64,000 nucleotides of DNA from the NCBI RefSeq assembly GCF_014204975.1, contig NZ_JACHMM010000001.1:2108001-2172000 (forward strand). Direction: 5' to 3'. The notes under the pieces are model-generated. The model was given only the letters and a program-made list of their open reading frames with translations. It was not told where the DNA came from and made no database searches. Both the position numbers and the translations under genes were made by a program. The stretch's first letter is position 1; the number at the start of each line of letters is the position of its first letter. Shown here in pieces: positions 41,927 through 50,062 of this stretch. The stretch comes from Jiangella mangrovi (GTDB taxonomy: Bacteria; Actinomycetota; Actinomycetes; Jiangellales; Jiangellaceae).

Positions 41927-42191
41927 GAGCGGAACGATATCTCAGCCATGAGTTAACGGACGCCACATTCGTCACATTGGTACGCAGGCGTTGCGTCGTG
42001 AGCGAGGTCTCATTCGCGTCATGAGGTCCGGCCCGCGGGCGAGAGGCGCCCGATCCACCGCGATGCAGCCGCCGGGAGCATAGAACACGCCGGCCCGTCG
42101 CGGCGCATCGGTCACGGGCGAATCGCACATCCGGCGCGACCCACCCATCCGGACGGCCGATCTCTGGCGCGGGCTCGGGCCTGCCCCGGCC

Positions 42192-43232
42192 TCAGAGGTC
42201 GAAGGCCAGGCGGGCGAACGACGTGCGGACGTCGAGGATCGGGTGGCTGTCGCGGGTGTAGTAGAGCTTGTTGGTCAGCAGCACCGCCCACCGTCGCCGC
42301 CGCAGCGACACCCACATGGCGGTCCCGGTGAAGCCGAAGTGCGCCCACACCTCGCTCCCGTCGACGCCGGCCGGCGCGGGCGCGGGGTGCCAGAACAGCC
42401 CGCGCGTCGGGTGCAGCGTCCCGGTCTGGACCTTGAGCGACTCCTTCACCCAGGCCGGGCCGAACCCGGGCCGCCGCGGTGCCTGGTCCGGGGCCAGCAG
42501 GTAGCGCAGGAAGCGGCCGAGGTCGCCCACGTCCGAGAAGACGCCCGCGCTGCCGCACACGCCCAGCAGGCGGGCCGAGTAGTCGTGCGGCGTCCCGCGC
42601 AGGTGCCGCCCGGACGGCTCGTCCCACTCCGTCGGGGCGCATCGTGCGACGTCGGCGGCCGGGACCGGGCCGAACGCCGTCGACCGCATGTGCAGGGCGT
42701 CCCACGCGTACTCGCGGCTCAGCACGTCGAGCCGGAGGCCGCTGAGCCGTTCGGCGAGGATGCCGAGGACCAACGCGGCGCGGTCGGTGTACTCGACGAC
42801 CTGGCCGGGGCGGTGCCGGAGCCGCTCGCGGAGGATCCCACGCTCGACGGCGGTGCGCTCGGTGCCGTACAGCGCCTCGAGGTTGGCCCGCAGCGGCACA
42901 CCGGCGGTGTGGGTGAGCAGCTGCTGGGCGGTGACGCCGCCGAGGTCGTAGCCGTCGAGGTCGGGCAGGTACTGCGTGAGCGGGCGGTCGAGGTTGAGGG
43001 CGCCGGCCTCCCACAGCGTGCCGATGCAGGACCAGACGGCGACGATCTTGGTCAGGCTGGCGAGGTCGAAGACGGTGTCGGCCCGCATGGGGTCGTCGGG
43101 CACCGTGGGGTCGAGCAGGCCGCAGGCTCCCTGGGCGCGCACGCCGTCGGGATCGCCGACGGCCCAGACCGCACCCGGGAAGACCGCGCGATCCACGGCG
43201 CGAGTCAGCAGGGTCTCGATGGCTCTCGTCAT
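42192..43232 (-). CDS. beta-lactamase-fold serine hydrolase
   Basis: This 346-residue protein is of the class C beta-lactamase/esterase superfamily. The SxxK motif is SLTK in DLASLTKIVAVWSC, the second motif is YTD in VVEYTDRAALVLG, and HFGFTG near the C-terminus replaces KTG, as in many esterases and DD-peptidase-like relatives. No signal peptide is seen, so a cytosolic esterase or amidase is more likely than an antibiotic-resistance enzyme. It is divergent from the fchA-folD genes. The substrate is unknown. Confidence 0.9.
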   Translation of the reverse strand: MTRAIETLLTRAVDRAVFPGAVWAVGDPDGVRAQGACGLLDPTVPDDPMRADTVFDLASLTKIVAVWSCIGTLWEAGALNLDRPLTQYLPDLDGYDLGGVTAQQLLTHTAGVPLRANLEALYGTERTAVERGILRERLRHRPGQVVEYTDRAALVLGILAERLSGLRLDVLSREYAWDALHMRSTAFGPVPAADVARCAPTEWDEPSGRHLRGTPHDYSARLLGVCGSAGVFSDVGDLGRFLRYLLAPDQAPRRPGFGPAWVKESLKVQTGTLHPTRGLFWHPAPAPAGVDGSEVWAHFGFTGTAMWVSLRRRRWAVLLTNKLYYTRDSHPILDVRTSFARLAFDL

Positions 43233-43317
43233 GATCGCCGCCTCTTCAGTTGTGGTGGCGTACGGGGGTTGGCGCCACTGCCTTCATGATCAGCCTCCGG
43301 CGCGCCAAACCGTGAGG

Positions 43318-43349
43318 GTTGTCTCACCGACTGAACTCACTGAGACAAC
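43318..43349. promoter_or_regulatory. 9-bp inverted repeat in the leader of the fchA-like gene
   Basis: GTTGTCTCA (43318-43326) and TGAGACAAC (43341-43349) are perfect complements separated by 14 bases. The site is 80 bp before the GTG at 43429 and 86 bp from the divergent hydrolase start. It may be an operator for either gene or a leader hairpin. Confidence 0.55.
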
Positions 43350-43428
43350 GTGTGCCGGGAGCGAAACGTGTCGGCGCGGGAGAGACTGGGTACGGCGAGC
43401 GAGCCTCCAGCCGACCCGAGGAGACCCC

Positions 43429-44049
43429 GTGCGCGACGAGACCATCGGCGCCTTCCTGGACAGCCTGGCCGACCGTGTCCCGGCGCCGGGCGGCGGCGCC
43501 GTCGCGGCCCTGCACGCCGCGCAGTCGGCGGCGCTGCTGGGCATGGTGGCCCGCTACAGCACCGGCCCGAAGTACGAGGAGCACGCCGACGTCGTCGAGC
43601 GGGTCCTGGTCAAGGCCGACGCGCTGCGCACCGACGCTCTCGAGCTGGCCGAGGACGACGCCGAGGCGTTCTTCGCCGTCACCGAGACCTACCAGCTCCC
43701 GCGCGAGACCGACGAGGAGAAGGCGGCCCGCTCCGAGGCGATCGCGGCGGCGCTGGCCGCGGCCGCCGAGCCGCCCGCCGCCGTCATCGTCGCGGCGTCG
43801 CACCTGGTCGCCATGGCCGAGGAGCTGCTGCCGGTCGGCAACCGGAACGTGGTCACCGACGTCGCGGCCGCAGCCGAGGCCGCCCGGGCCGCGGCGACGA
43901 CGGCCCGGCTGAACGTCGAGATCAACCTCTCCGGCGTCACCGACCAGGCCGTGCGCGAGCGGCTGGCGGCGACGGCGGGCGAGGTCGACGACCTCGCGGC
44001 CCGGGCCGACGAGGTGACGGCCGCGGTGCGCCGGCAGGTGGGGGCGTGA
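43429..44049 (+). CDS. fchA: cyclodeaminase/cyclohydrolase family protein (FchA-like)
   Basis: This 206-residue helical protein belongs to the family containing the formiminotransferase-cyclodeaminase C-terminal domain and FchA, a 5,10-methenyl-tetrahydrofolate cyclohydrolase. Conserved features include PAPGGGAVAALHAAQSAALLGMVARYS, an EDDAEAFFAV segment and GNRNVVTDVAAAAEAARAA. The GTG at 43429 follows GAGGAG. Its stop overlaps the folD GTG (GTGA). Because the partner FolD lacks the cyclohydrolase lysine, this protein probably supplies that step. Cyclodeaminase activity is the alternative, but no formiminotransferase is present. Confidence 0.87.
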   Translation: MRDETIGAFLDSLADRVPAPGGGAVAALHAAQSAALLGMVARYSTGPKYEEHADVVERVLVKADALRTDALELAEDDAEAFFAVTETYQLPRETDEEKAARSEAIAAALAAAAEPPAAVIVAASHLVAMAEELLPVGNRNVVTDVAAAAEAARAAATTARLNVEINLSGVTDQAVRERLAATAGEVDDLAARADEVTAAVRRQVGA

Positions 44050-44873
44050 CGGCCCAGCCGCTCGGCGGGAGGGAGCTCGCCGCCCGGATCCGTGCGCGGG
44101 TGACGGAACTGGCCGGTGCCCGGCGGGCCGGTGGGCGTGCCCCTCGGCTGGTCATCGTCACGGCCACCGACGACGAGGCGAGCGCCTGGTACGTCCGGTC
44201 GCTCGCGTCCGCGGCCGGCAAAGTGGGCATCGACTGCGACGTCGCCGACCTGGGCCCTCTGGCGACGGCGGGCGACATCACGGCCCGGCTCACCGCTCTC
44301 AGCCAGGATGACGCCGTCGACGGCGTCATGCTGCAGACGCCGCTGCCGGCCGGCCTCGCGCTCGCCGAGGTGTCCGGCGCCATCGACCCGGCCAAGGACG
44401 TCGACGGCGCCAACCCGCTCTCGCTGGGGCGGCTCGCCGTGGGCCGGCCCGCCTATGCGCCGGCCACCGCGGCCGCCGTCGTCGCCCTGCTGGACGAGTA
44501 CGCCGTCGACCTCGCCGGGGCGCGGGCCGTCGTGGTCGGCCGGTCCGCCGTCGTCGGAAAGCCGCTGGCGCACCTGCTGCTCGACCGCGACGCGACGGTG
44601 ACGGTGTGCCATTCGCGCACGCGCGACCTCGCGGCCGTGACGTCGACGGCGGACGTGCTGGTGGCGGCGGTGGGCCGCACGCACCTGATCACCCCCGAGC
44701 ACGTCCGTGCCGGGGCGGTCGTCGTCGACGTCGGCACCAACCCGACGCCCGACGGCGGGCTCGCGGGCGACGTCGACCCGGCGGTCGCGTCGGTTGCGTC
44801 GGCCCTGACGCCGGTCCCCGGCGGCGTCGGCCCGGTGACGACGGCGCTGCTCCTCCAGAATGTCGTTGACTGA
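44046..44873 (+). CDS. folD: FolD-like methylene-tetrahydrofolate dehydrogenase lacking the catalytic lysine
   Basis: This 275-residue protein has the FolD fold. Present are VMLQTPLPAG, PAKDVDGANPLSLGRLAVG, the Rossmann signature VVVGRSAVVGKPLAHLLL, VVVDVGTNPTPDGG and TPVPGGVGPVTTALLLQN. In bifunctional FolD the substrate tyrosine is followed four residues later by an essential Lys (YxxxK, Lys56 in the human enzyme). Here the sequence is WYVRSLASAAGK, placing Leu there. This predicts dehydrogenase without cyclohydrolase. It overlaps the fchA-like gene by four bases. Confidence 0.9.
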   Translation: MTAQPLGGRELAARIRARVTELAGARRAGGRAPRLVIVTATDDEASAWYVRSLASAAGKVGIDCDVADLGPLATAGDITARLTALSQDDAVDGVMLQTPLPAGLALAEVSGAIDPAKDVDGANPLSLGRLAVGRPAYAPATAAAVVALLDEYAVDLAGARAVVVGRSAVVGKPLAHLLLDRDATVTVCHSRTRDLAAVTSTADVLVAAVGRTHLITPEHVRAGAVVVDVGTNPTPDGGLAGDVDPAVASVASALTPVPGGVGPVTTALLLQNVVD

Positions 44874-44900
44874 GTCAAGGGTTTTGTTGATACAGTCAAC
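44866..44900. promoter_or_regulatory. tandem MarR operator-like palindromes
   Basis: TTGACTGAGTCAA (44866-44878) spans the folD stop codon, and GTTGATACAGTCAAC (44886-44900) ends three bases before the next ATG. The two share GTTGA/TCAAC half-sites, which also pair across sites. No ribosome-binding site separates them from the ATG, suggesting autoregulation of a leaderless transcript. Confidence 0.65.
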
Positions 44901-44903
44901 GGT

Positions 44904-45827
44904 ATGACCGAGGTGCAACGCGACCAGGTGGCCGCGGTCCGGCAGTTCAACCGCTTCTACACGCGCGTCATGGGCTTCCTCGACCAGGAGCTGCTGCGCT
45001 CGGGGTTCTCGCTCACCGAGGCGCGCATCGTCTTCGAGCTCGGGCAGCGTGACGTCACCGAGGTGGGCGAGCTGCGCGCCGCGCTCGACGTCGACGCCGC
45101 CCAGCTCAGCCGCACACTGGCCCGGTTCGAGGCGGCCGGGCTGATCGAGCGGACCCGCTCGGCCGCCGACGGCCGCAAGCTGCTGGCCGCCTTGACCGAC
45201 GCGGGCCGCGCGGCGCGAGCCGACCTCGTCGACCGGTCCGACCGGCAGGCCAAGCACCTCCTCGACGCGCTGCCCGAGGCCGACCGGCGCCGGCTGGTCG
45301 CCGACCTCGACTCCGTCCGCCGGCTGCTGAGCGAGTCCGAGCGGCCGCGCACCGTCGTCGTCCGCGGCCTGCGCCCCGGCGACCTCGGCTGGGTGGTGCA
45401 GCGCAACGCCGTCCTCTACGCGCAGGAGTACGGCTGGGACCGCAGTTACGAGGGCCTGGTGGCGCGCATCGTCGCCGACTACGTCGAGCACCACGACCCG
45501 GCCCGCGAGAACGCGTGGGTCGCCGAGCTCGACGGCCGCCCGGTCGGGGCCGTGTTCTGCGTGCGCAAGGACGAGACGACGGCGCAGCTACGGCTGCTGC
45601 TGGTCGACCCCGACGCCCGCGGCGCCGGCATCGGCACCCGGCTGGTCGCTGAGTGCCTCGAGTTCGCCCGGGCGGCCGGCTACGCGTCGATGATCCTGTG
45701 GACCAACGACGTGCTCGTGGCCGCCCGGCGCATCTACCAGAAGGCCGGCTTCGAGCTGGTCGAGGAGAACCGGCACCACAGCTTCGGCCACGACCTGGTC
45801 GGCCAGATCTGGCGGCTCCAGCTCTAG
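44904..45827 (+). CDS. MarR-GNAT fusion regulator/acetyltransferase
   Basis: In this 307-residue protein, residues about 1-145 form a MarR winged helix (RFYTRVMGFLDQELLRSGFSLTEARIVFEL, then the wing RTRSAADGRKLLAALT). Residues about 150-307 form a GNAT acetyltransferase with the acetyl-CoA loop DARGAGIGTRLVAECLEFAR. Such fusions are widespread, but their substrates are mostly unknown. The tandem palindromes directly before the ATG suggest it represses itself. Acetyl-CoA-dependent modification of a toxic small molecule or a protein is possible. Confidence 0.92.
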   Translation: MTEVQRDQVAAVRQFNRFYTRVMGFLDQELLRSGFSLTEARIVFELGQRDVTEVGELRAALDVDAAQLSRTLARFEAAGLIERTRSAADGRKLLAALTDAGRAARADLVDRSDRQAKHLLDALPEADRRRLVADLDSVRRLLSESERPRTVVVRGLRPGDLGWVVQRNAVLYAQEYGWDRSYEGLVARIVADYVEHHDPARENAWVAELDGRPVGAVFCVRKDETTAQLRLLLVDPDARGAGIGTRLVAECLEFARAAGYASMILWTNDVLVAARRIYQKAGFELVEENRHHSFGHDLVGQIWRLQL

Positions 45828-45853
45828 CTTGATGATCATGCGGGGCGACGGCG

Positions 45854-47131
45854 CTAGGCGATCGCCAGCCAGGGGTCCTGGAGGACGGCGGCGAGGTCGC
45901 GCACGAACTCCGCGGCCTGCGCGCCGTCGATGACCCGGTGGTCCGACGACAGCGTCATCGTCATCTTCTGCACGACCGCCAGCTCGCCGTTCTTCACGCC
46001 CGGCTCGGACCGCACCGCGCCGACCGCCAGGATCGCCGCCTCGGGCGGGTTGATGACGGCGGTGAAGTGGTCGATGCCGTACATGCCGAGGTTGCTGACG
46101 GTGAACGTGCCGCCGGTCATCTCGTCCAGGCCCAGCTTGCGGTCGCGGGCCTTGCCGGCCAGCGTGCGGGTCTCGGCCGAGATGCTGGTGAGGCTCTTCG
46201 TGTCGGCGTCGCGGATGACCGGCACGACCAGCCCGGTCTCGGTCGCCACCGCGATGCCGACGTGGATGCGCCCGTGCCGCACGATCGCCTCGGGCGTGAA
46301 CGACGAGTTCACCACCGGGTGGTCGCGCAGCACCACGGCCGCGGCCCGCACGATGATGTCGTTGACGCTGACCTTCTTCCGGTCCGCCGCCACGAGGCGC
46401 TCGTTCAGCTGCGCCCGCAGCTCCGACAGCGGGCCGGCGTCGATCGTCTTCGTCACGTAGAAGTGCGGCGACGACTGCATGCTCTCGGTCAGCCGGCGCG
46501 CGATCGTCTTGCGGATCGACGTCAGCGGGATCAGCTCGTCCGTCTCATCGACGACGGGGGCAGCTTGCGGCTGCGCGGGTGCGGCCGGGGCGGACGGTGC
46601 CGCGGCGGGCGCCGTCGCCGCACCGTTGGCCGCGGCCTTCGCGACGTCGGCGCGGATGATCCGCCCGCCGGGGCCGGAGCCCTCGACGGCAGCCAGGTCG
46701 ACGCCGAGGTCGCGGGCGTCGCGCCGCGCCAGCGGCGAGGACAGGATGCGCTCGCCGTCGGGCCGGGTGACCACGGCGGATGCCGTCGGCGCAGGAGCCT
46801 CCGGGGCCGCCACCGGCTCGGCAGCAGGAGCCTCAGCCGTGGGCTCGGGTGCTGCCGTCGGCTCGGGGGCCGGGGCGGTGCCGCCGACCGGCTCACCGGC
46901 GCCCACGAGGCGGGCGATCGGCGCGCCGATGGGAGCGGTGTCGCCCTCCTTCACGAGGATCTCGGCGAGCACGCCGTCCTCGTAGGCCTCGTGCTCCATG
47001 ACGGCTTTGTCGGTCTCGATCTCGACCAGGACGTCACCGGTCTTGACCTCGTCGCCGACCTGCTTGCGCCAGGCGGCGACGACGCCCTCCTCCATGGTGT
47101 CGGAGAGGCGGGGCATGAGGATCTCGGACAT
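45854..47131 (-). CDS. dihydrolipoamide acetyltransferase (E2)
   Basis: This 425-residue core subunit of a 2-oxoacid dehydrogenase complex transfers the acyl group from E1 to CoA. The N-terminal lipoyl domain has its lysine in VEIETDKAVMEHEAYEDG. It is followed by an Ala/Pro/Glu-rich hinge, the E1/E3-binding domain ILSSPLARRDARDLGVDL with GSGPGGRI, and the catalytic domain with active-site DHRVIDGA near the C-terminus. It is third in the E1alpha-E1beta-E2 operon. No E3 gene is adjacent. Confidence 0.95.
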   Translation of the reverse strand: MSEILMPRLSDTMEEGVVAAWRKQVGDEVKTGDVLVEIETDKAVMEHEAYEDGVLAEILVKEGDTAPIGAPIARLVGAGEPVGGTAPAPEPTAAPEPTAEAPAAEPVAAPEAPAPTASAVVTRPDGERILSSPLARRDARDLGVDLAAVEGSGPGGRIIRADVAKAAANGAATAPAAAPSAPAAPAQPQAAPVVDETDELIPLTSIRKTIARRLTESMQSSPHFYVTKTIDAGPLSELRAQLNERLVAADRKKVSVNDIIVRAAAVVLRDHPVVNSSFTPEAIVRHGRIHVGIAVATETGLVVPVIRDADTKSLTSISAETRTLAGKARDRKLGLDEMTGGTFTVSNLGMYGIDHFTAVINPPEAAILAVGAVRSEPGVKNGELAVVQKMTMTLSSDHRVIDGAQAAEFVRDLAAVLQDPWLAIA

Positions 47132-47144
47132 CGAGACGACCTCC

Positions 47145-48152
47145 TCAGTGCGCGCCGACGGACCGGCGGCCGACGGCGTCGAGGGTCTGGTGGACGGCGG
47201 TGACGACGTCGTTGGCCGACGGCAGCGCCGCCAGCTCGAGCGACTTCGCGTAGGGCAGCGGCACCTCGGCCATGGCGACCCGGCGGACCGGGGCGTCGAG
47301 GTAGTCGAAGGCGCCGTCGGAGATGGAGGCCGCGACCTCCGCGCCGATGCCGTAGGTGAGCCAGTCGTCCTCGAGCACCACGGCGCACGAGGTCTTCTTG
47401 ACCGACTCGATGATGGTCGGGCGGTCCAGCGGACGGAGGCTTCGCAGGTCGACCACCTCGGCCGAGATGCCCTCGTCGGCCGCCAGCTTCTCGGCGACCT
47501 GCAGCGCGACGTGCGCCATGCGCGAGTACGCGACCAGCGTGATGTCCGTCCCCTCCCGCGTCACCGCCGCGCGGCCGATCTCGCCCGCGACGTCGCCGTC
47601 GGGGACCTCGCCCTTGGTGTTGTAGAGCGCGAGGTTCTCGAGGAACAGCACCGGGTCGTTGTCGCGGATGGACGCGAGCAGCAGCGCCTTCGCGTCGGCC
47701 GGCGACGACGGCGCCACGACCTTGAGGCCGGGGGTGAACGCGTAGAACAGCTCGACGTTCTGCGAGTGCGTGGCCGCGAGCTGCTGGCCGCCGCCACCGG
47801 GCGTGCGGATGACCATGGGCACCGACTTCTGGCCGCCGAACATGCCGTAGATCTTCGCGGCGTGGTTGACGATCTGGTCGAGCGCGAGCAGCGAGAAGTT
47901 GATCGTCATGATCTCGACGACCGGGCGCAGGCCGAGCATGGCCGCGCCGACGGCGGCGCCGGTGAAGCCCTCTTCGGCGATCGGGGTGTCGCGCACGCGC
48001 TTCGGGCCGAACTCGTCGAGCAGGCCGGCGGTGATCTTGTACGACCCCTCGAACCGGCCGATCTCCTCACCCATCAGGAAGACGTCCGGGTCGCGGAGCA
48101 TCTCGGCGCGCAGGGTGTCGTGCAGCGCCTGGCGGTAACTCATGACGGCCAT
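47145..48152 (-). CDS. 2-oxoacid dehydrogenase E1 component, beta subunit
   Basis: This 335-residue protein pairs with E1alpha to form the thiamine-diphosphate decarboxylase of a pyruvate, acetoin or branched-chain complex. It has YRQALHDTLRAEMLRDPDVFLMGEEIG, RVRDTPIAEEGFTGAAVGAAMLGLRPVVE and the VIRTPGGGGQQLAATHSQ block. The ATG at 48152 is one base beyond the E1alpha stop, so the two are coupled. MTINFSLLALDQIVNHAAK resembles pyruvate and acetoin enzymes more than branched-chain ones, but the substrate is not settled. Confidence 0.95.
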   Translation of the reverse strand: MAVMSYRQALHDTLRAEMLRDPDVFLMGEEIGRFEGSYKITAGLLDEFGPKRVRDTPIAEEGFTGAAVGAAMLGLRPVVEIMTINFSLLALDQIVNHAAKIYGMFGGQKSVPMVIRTPGGGGQQLAATHSQNVELFYAFTPGLKVVAPSSPADAKALLLASIRDNDPVLFLENLALYNTKGEVPDGDVAGEIGRAAVTREGTDITLVAYSRMAHVALQVAEKLAADEGISAEVVDLRSLRPLDRPTIIESVKKTSCAVVLEDDWLTYGIGAEVAASISDGAFDYLDAPVRRVAMAEVPLPYAKSLELAALPSANDVVTAVHQTLDAVGRRSVGAH

Positions 48153-48153
48153 G

Positions 48154-49206
48154 TCAGGCTCCTACCGGGAACAGCGGGTCAGCGGGGAGGCGGCGCGAGT
48201 CGTTCGGCACCGGCGAGGCGTAGGTGTAGTCGAACAGCGAGGACACCTCGGGCGCCGGGCTCTTCTCCGCGAACTCGACGGCGGCCTTGACGATGCGGTG
48301 GACCTCGGCGTCGACCTCGGCCAGCTGGTCGGCGTCGGCGACCTTGCCGTCGACCAGCGCGTCGTGCAGCGCGGCGACGGGGTCCTGGGCGCGGACGGCC
48401 TCGACCTCGTCCTTGCTGCGGTACGCGGCGGGGTCGACGACGGAGTGGCCCTTCAGCCGGCCGCTCACGGTCTCGAGGAGGTACGGCTTCTGCTCCTTGC
48501 GGGCCCGCTCGACGGCGACCTTCGCGGCGTCGCGGACGGCGATGACGTCGTTGCCGTCGACCCGCGCGGACTCCATGCGGTACGCCGAGGCGCGCTTGTA
48601 CAGCTCCGGCTCCGCGGAGGACATCTCGACCGTCGTGCCCATGCCGAGGTGGTTGTTGACGACGACGAACACGATGGGGAGGTCCCAGAGCGTCGCCATG
48701 TTCAGCGTCTCGTGGAAGGCGCCGATGTTCGTGGTGCCGTCGCCCATCTGGCACATGACGACCTCGTCGCCGTCGCGGTACGAGACCGCGAGCGCGGCGC
48801 CGGCCGCGAGCGGCAGCTGGCCGCCGACGATGCCGTAGCCGCCGAGCTGGCGCACGTCGGTGTCGAACAGGTGCATCGACCCGCCCCAGCCCTTGCTGAC
48901 GCCGTCCTGCCGGCCGTACAGCTCGGCCATGACGCGGCCGGGGTCCATGCCGCGGATCAGCGCGTAGCCGTGGTCGCGGTAGTTGGTGAAGAGGTAGTCG
49001 CGCTCCTCGATGGCCGCCATGAGGCCGACGACGGTGGCCTCTTCGCCGAGGTTCAGGTGGCAGTACCCACCGATCTTCGCCTCGGTGTAGGCCTGCGCGG
49101 TGCGCTCCTCGAATCGGCGCACCAGGAGCATCTGCCGGTAGTAACCGAGCAGCTCCTCGGAATTCTTGGCCGAGCGCGCAGGACGCCTACGACTGGTGGT
49201 CGCCAC
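48154..49206 (-). CDS. 2-oxoacid dehydrogenase E1 component, alpha subunit (pyruvate-type)
   Basis: This 350-residue thiamine-diphosphate-binding subunit has the cofactor motif GDGTTNIGAFHETLN to VVNN, the SKGWGGSMHLFD segment usual in pyruvate and acetoin E1alpha, and LNLGEEATVVGLMAAI. The GTG at 49206 is chosen because GGGAG lies five bases upstream. The GTG at 49230 has no such site. It leads the operon E1alpha-E1beta-E2 and is divergent from a TetR gene with a long palindrome between them. Actinobacteria also have AceE-type enzyme, so this is an alternative complex. Confidence 0.94.
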   Translation of the reverse strand: MATTSRRRPARSAKNSEELLGYYRQMLLVRRFEERTAQAYTEAKIGGYCHLNLGEEATVVGLMAAIEERDYLFTNYRDHGYALIRGMDPGRVMAELYGRQDGVSKGWGGSMHLFDTDVRQLGGYGIVGGQLPLAAGAALAVSYRDGDEVVMCQMGDGTTNIGAFHETLNMATLWDLPIVFVVVNNHLGMGTTVEMSSAEPELYKRASAYRMESARVDGNDVIAVRDAAKVAVERARKEQKPYLLETVSGRLKGHSVVDPAAYRSKDEVEAVRAQDPVAALHDALVDGKVADADQLAEVDAEVHRIVKAAVEFAEKSPAPEVSSLFDYTYASPVPNDSRRLPADPLFPVGA

Positions 49207-49280
49207 GTTGCTCCCGCCCTTCGTTGTCACGGGGCGCGTCCCCGGGACGCGCAGCGGTGGGCCCGGCGGTGGCCGGGGAA

Positions 49281-49304
49281 CAATGAAACGTTAGCGTTTC
49301 ATTG
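49281..49304. promoter_or_regulatory. 24-bp TetR operator between E1alpha and TetR genes
   Basis: CAATGAAACG (49281-49290) and CGTTTCATTG (49295-49304) are perfect 10-bp inverted arms around TTAG. The site lies 75 bp from the E1alpha start and 30 bp before the TetR start, well placed to control both. Confidence 0.85.
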
Positions 49305-49333
49305 CAACCAAGACTACCTCGCGCCAGGATGGT

Positions 49334-49975
49334 GTGGTGACTGCTCGGGGGGCGGCGACAGCGCCGCGTGGCCGGCCGCGCGACGCCGATCGCGCCGGGC
49401 GGCGCGACGCCCTGCTCGAGACCGCCATGCGGCAGTTCCTCGCCCACGGCTACGGCGGCACGACCATCGAGGTCGTGGCGGCGGAGGCGCGCGTGGCCAA
49501 GCGCACCGTCTACACCACCGTCGGCGACAAGGCCGACCTGTTCGTGGCCGTCGTCCGCCGGCTCGGCGACCGCGTCGTCAACGCCGTCGCGCCCGACGCC
49601 GGCGACCCCGTCACCGACCTGCACGCCTTCGGCGTCCGGCTGGTCCGGCTCATGCTGTCCGACGAGGCCATCGGGCTGCACCGGCTGGTCACCGGCGAGG
49701 CGGCGACGTTCCCCGACCTCGCCGCCCGCCACTACGCCAACGGCCCGCGCCGCTACATCGGCGTGCTGGCCGGCCTGCTCGCCGCACTGCCGCCGGAGCG
49801 CATCGCCGTCCGCGCCGGCGACCACGAGGTGCTGGCCGAACAGCTGTTCACGCTGCTCATGGGTGAGCGGCACCGGCGGCGGATGTTCGGGTTGGACCCG
49901 GCCCCCACCGAGGACGACGCCGCGGCCCACGTCACGACGGTGCTGGAGCTGATCCTCACCCCGGCCGAGGGCTGA
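49334..49975 (+). CDS. TetR-family regulator of the E1/E2 operon
   Basis: This 213-residue repressor has the TetR HTH at about 25-70 (LLETAMRQFLAHGYGGTTIEVVAAEARVAKRTVYTTVGDKADLF) after a Pro/Arg-rich lead, and a C-terminal AefR-like ligand domain (LVTGEAATFPDLAARHYANG). It starts at one of two adjacent GTG codons (49334 or 49337). It is divergent from the 2-oxoacid dehydrogenase operon, with a perfect palindrome between them, so local control is very likely. Confidence 0.9.
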   Translation: MVTARGAATAPRGRPRDADRAGRRDALLETAMRQFLAHGYGGTTIEVVAAEARVAKRTVYTTVGDKADLFVAVVRRLGDRVVNAVAPDAGDPVTDLHAFGVRLVRLMLSDEAIGLHRLVTGEAATFPDLAARHYANGPRRYIGVLAGLLAALPPERIAVRAGDHEVLAEQLFTLLMGERHRRRMFGLDPAPTEDDAAAHVTTVLELILTPAEG

Positions 49976-50062
49976 GCCGTCTCCGGCACCGGGATGACTG
50001 TGCGATCACCTTGCAGTCACCGGTACGGTGGCGTTGGCAGGGGGACGGAGGGGTGAGAGCTG

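Noticed and set aside
41940..42190. Direct CACATT repeats and short open frames upstream of the MurA-like gene
   Set aside because: The repeat is only two copies of six bases and no open frame has a ribosome-binding site or recognisable product.
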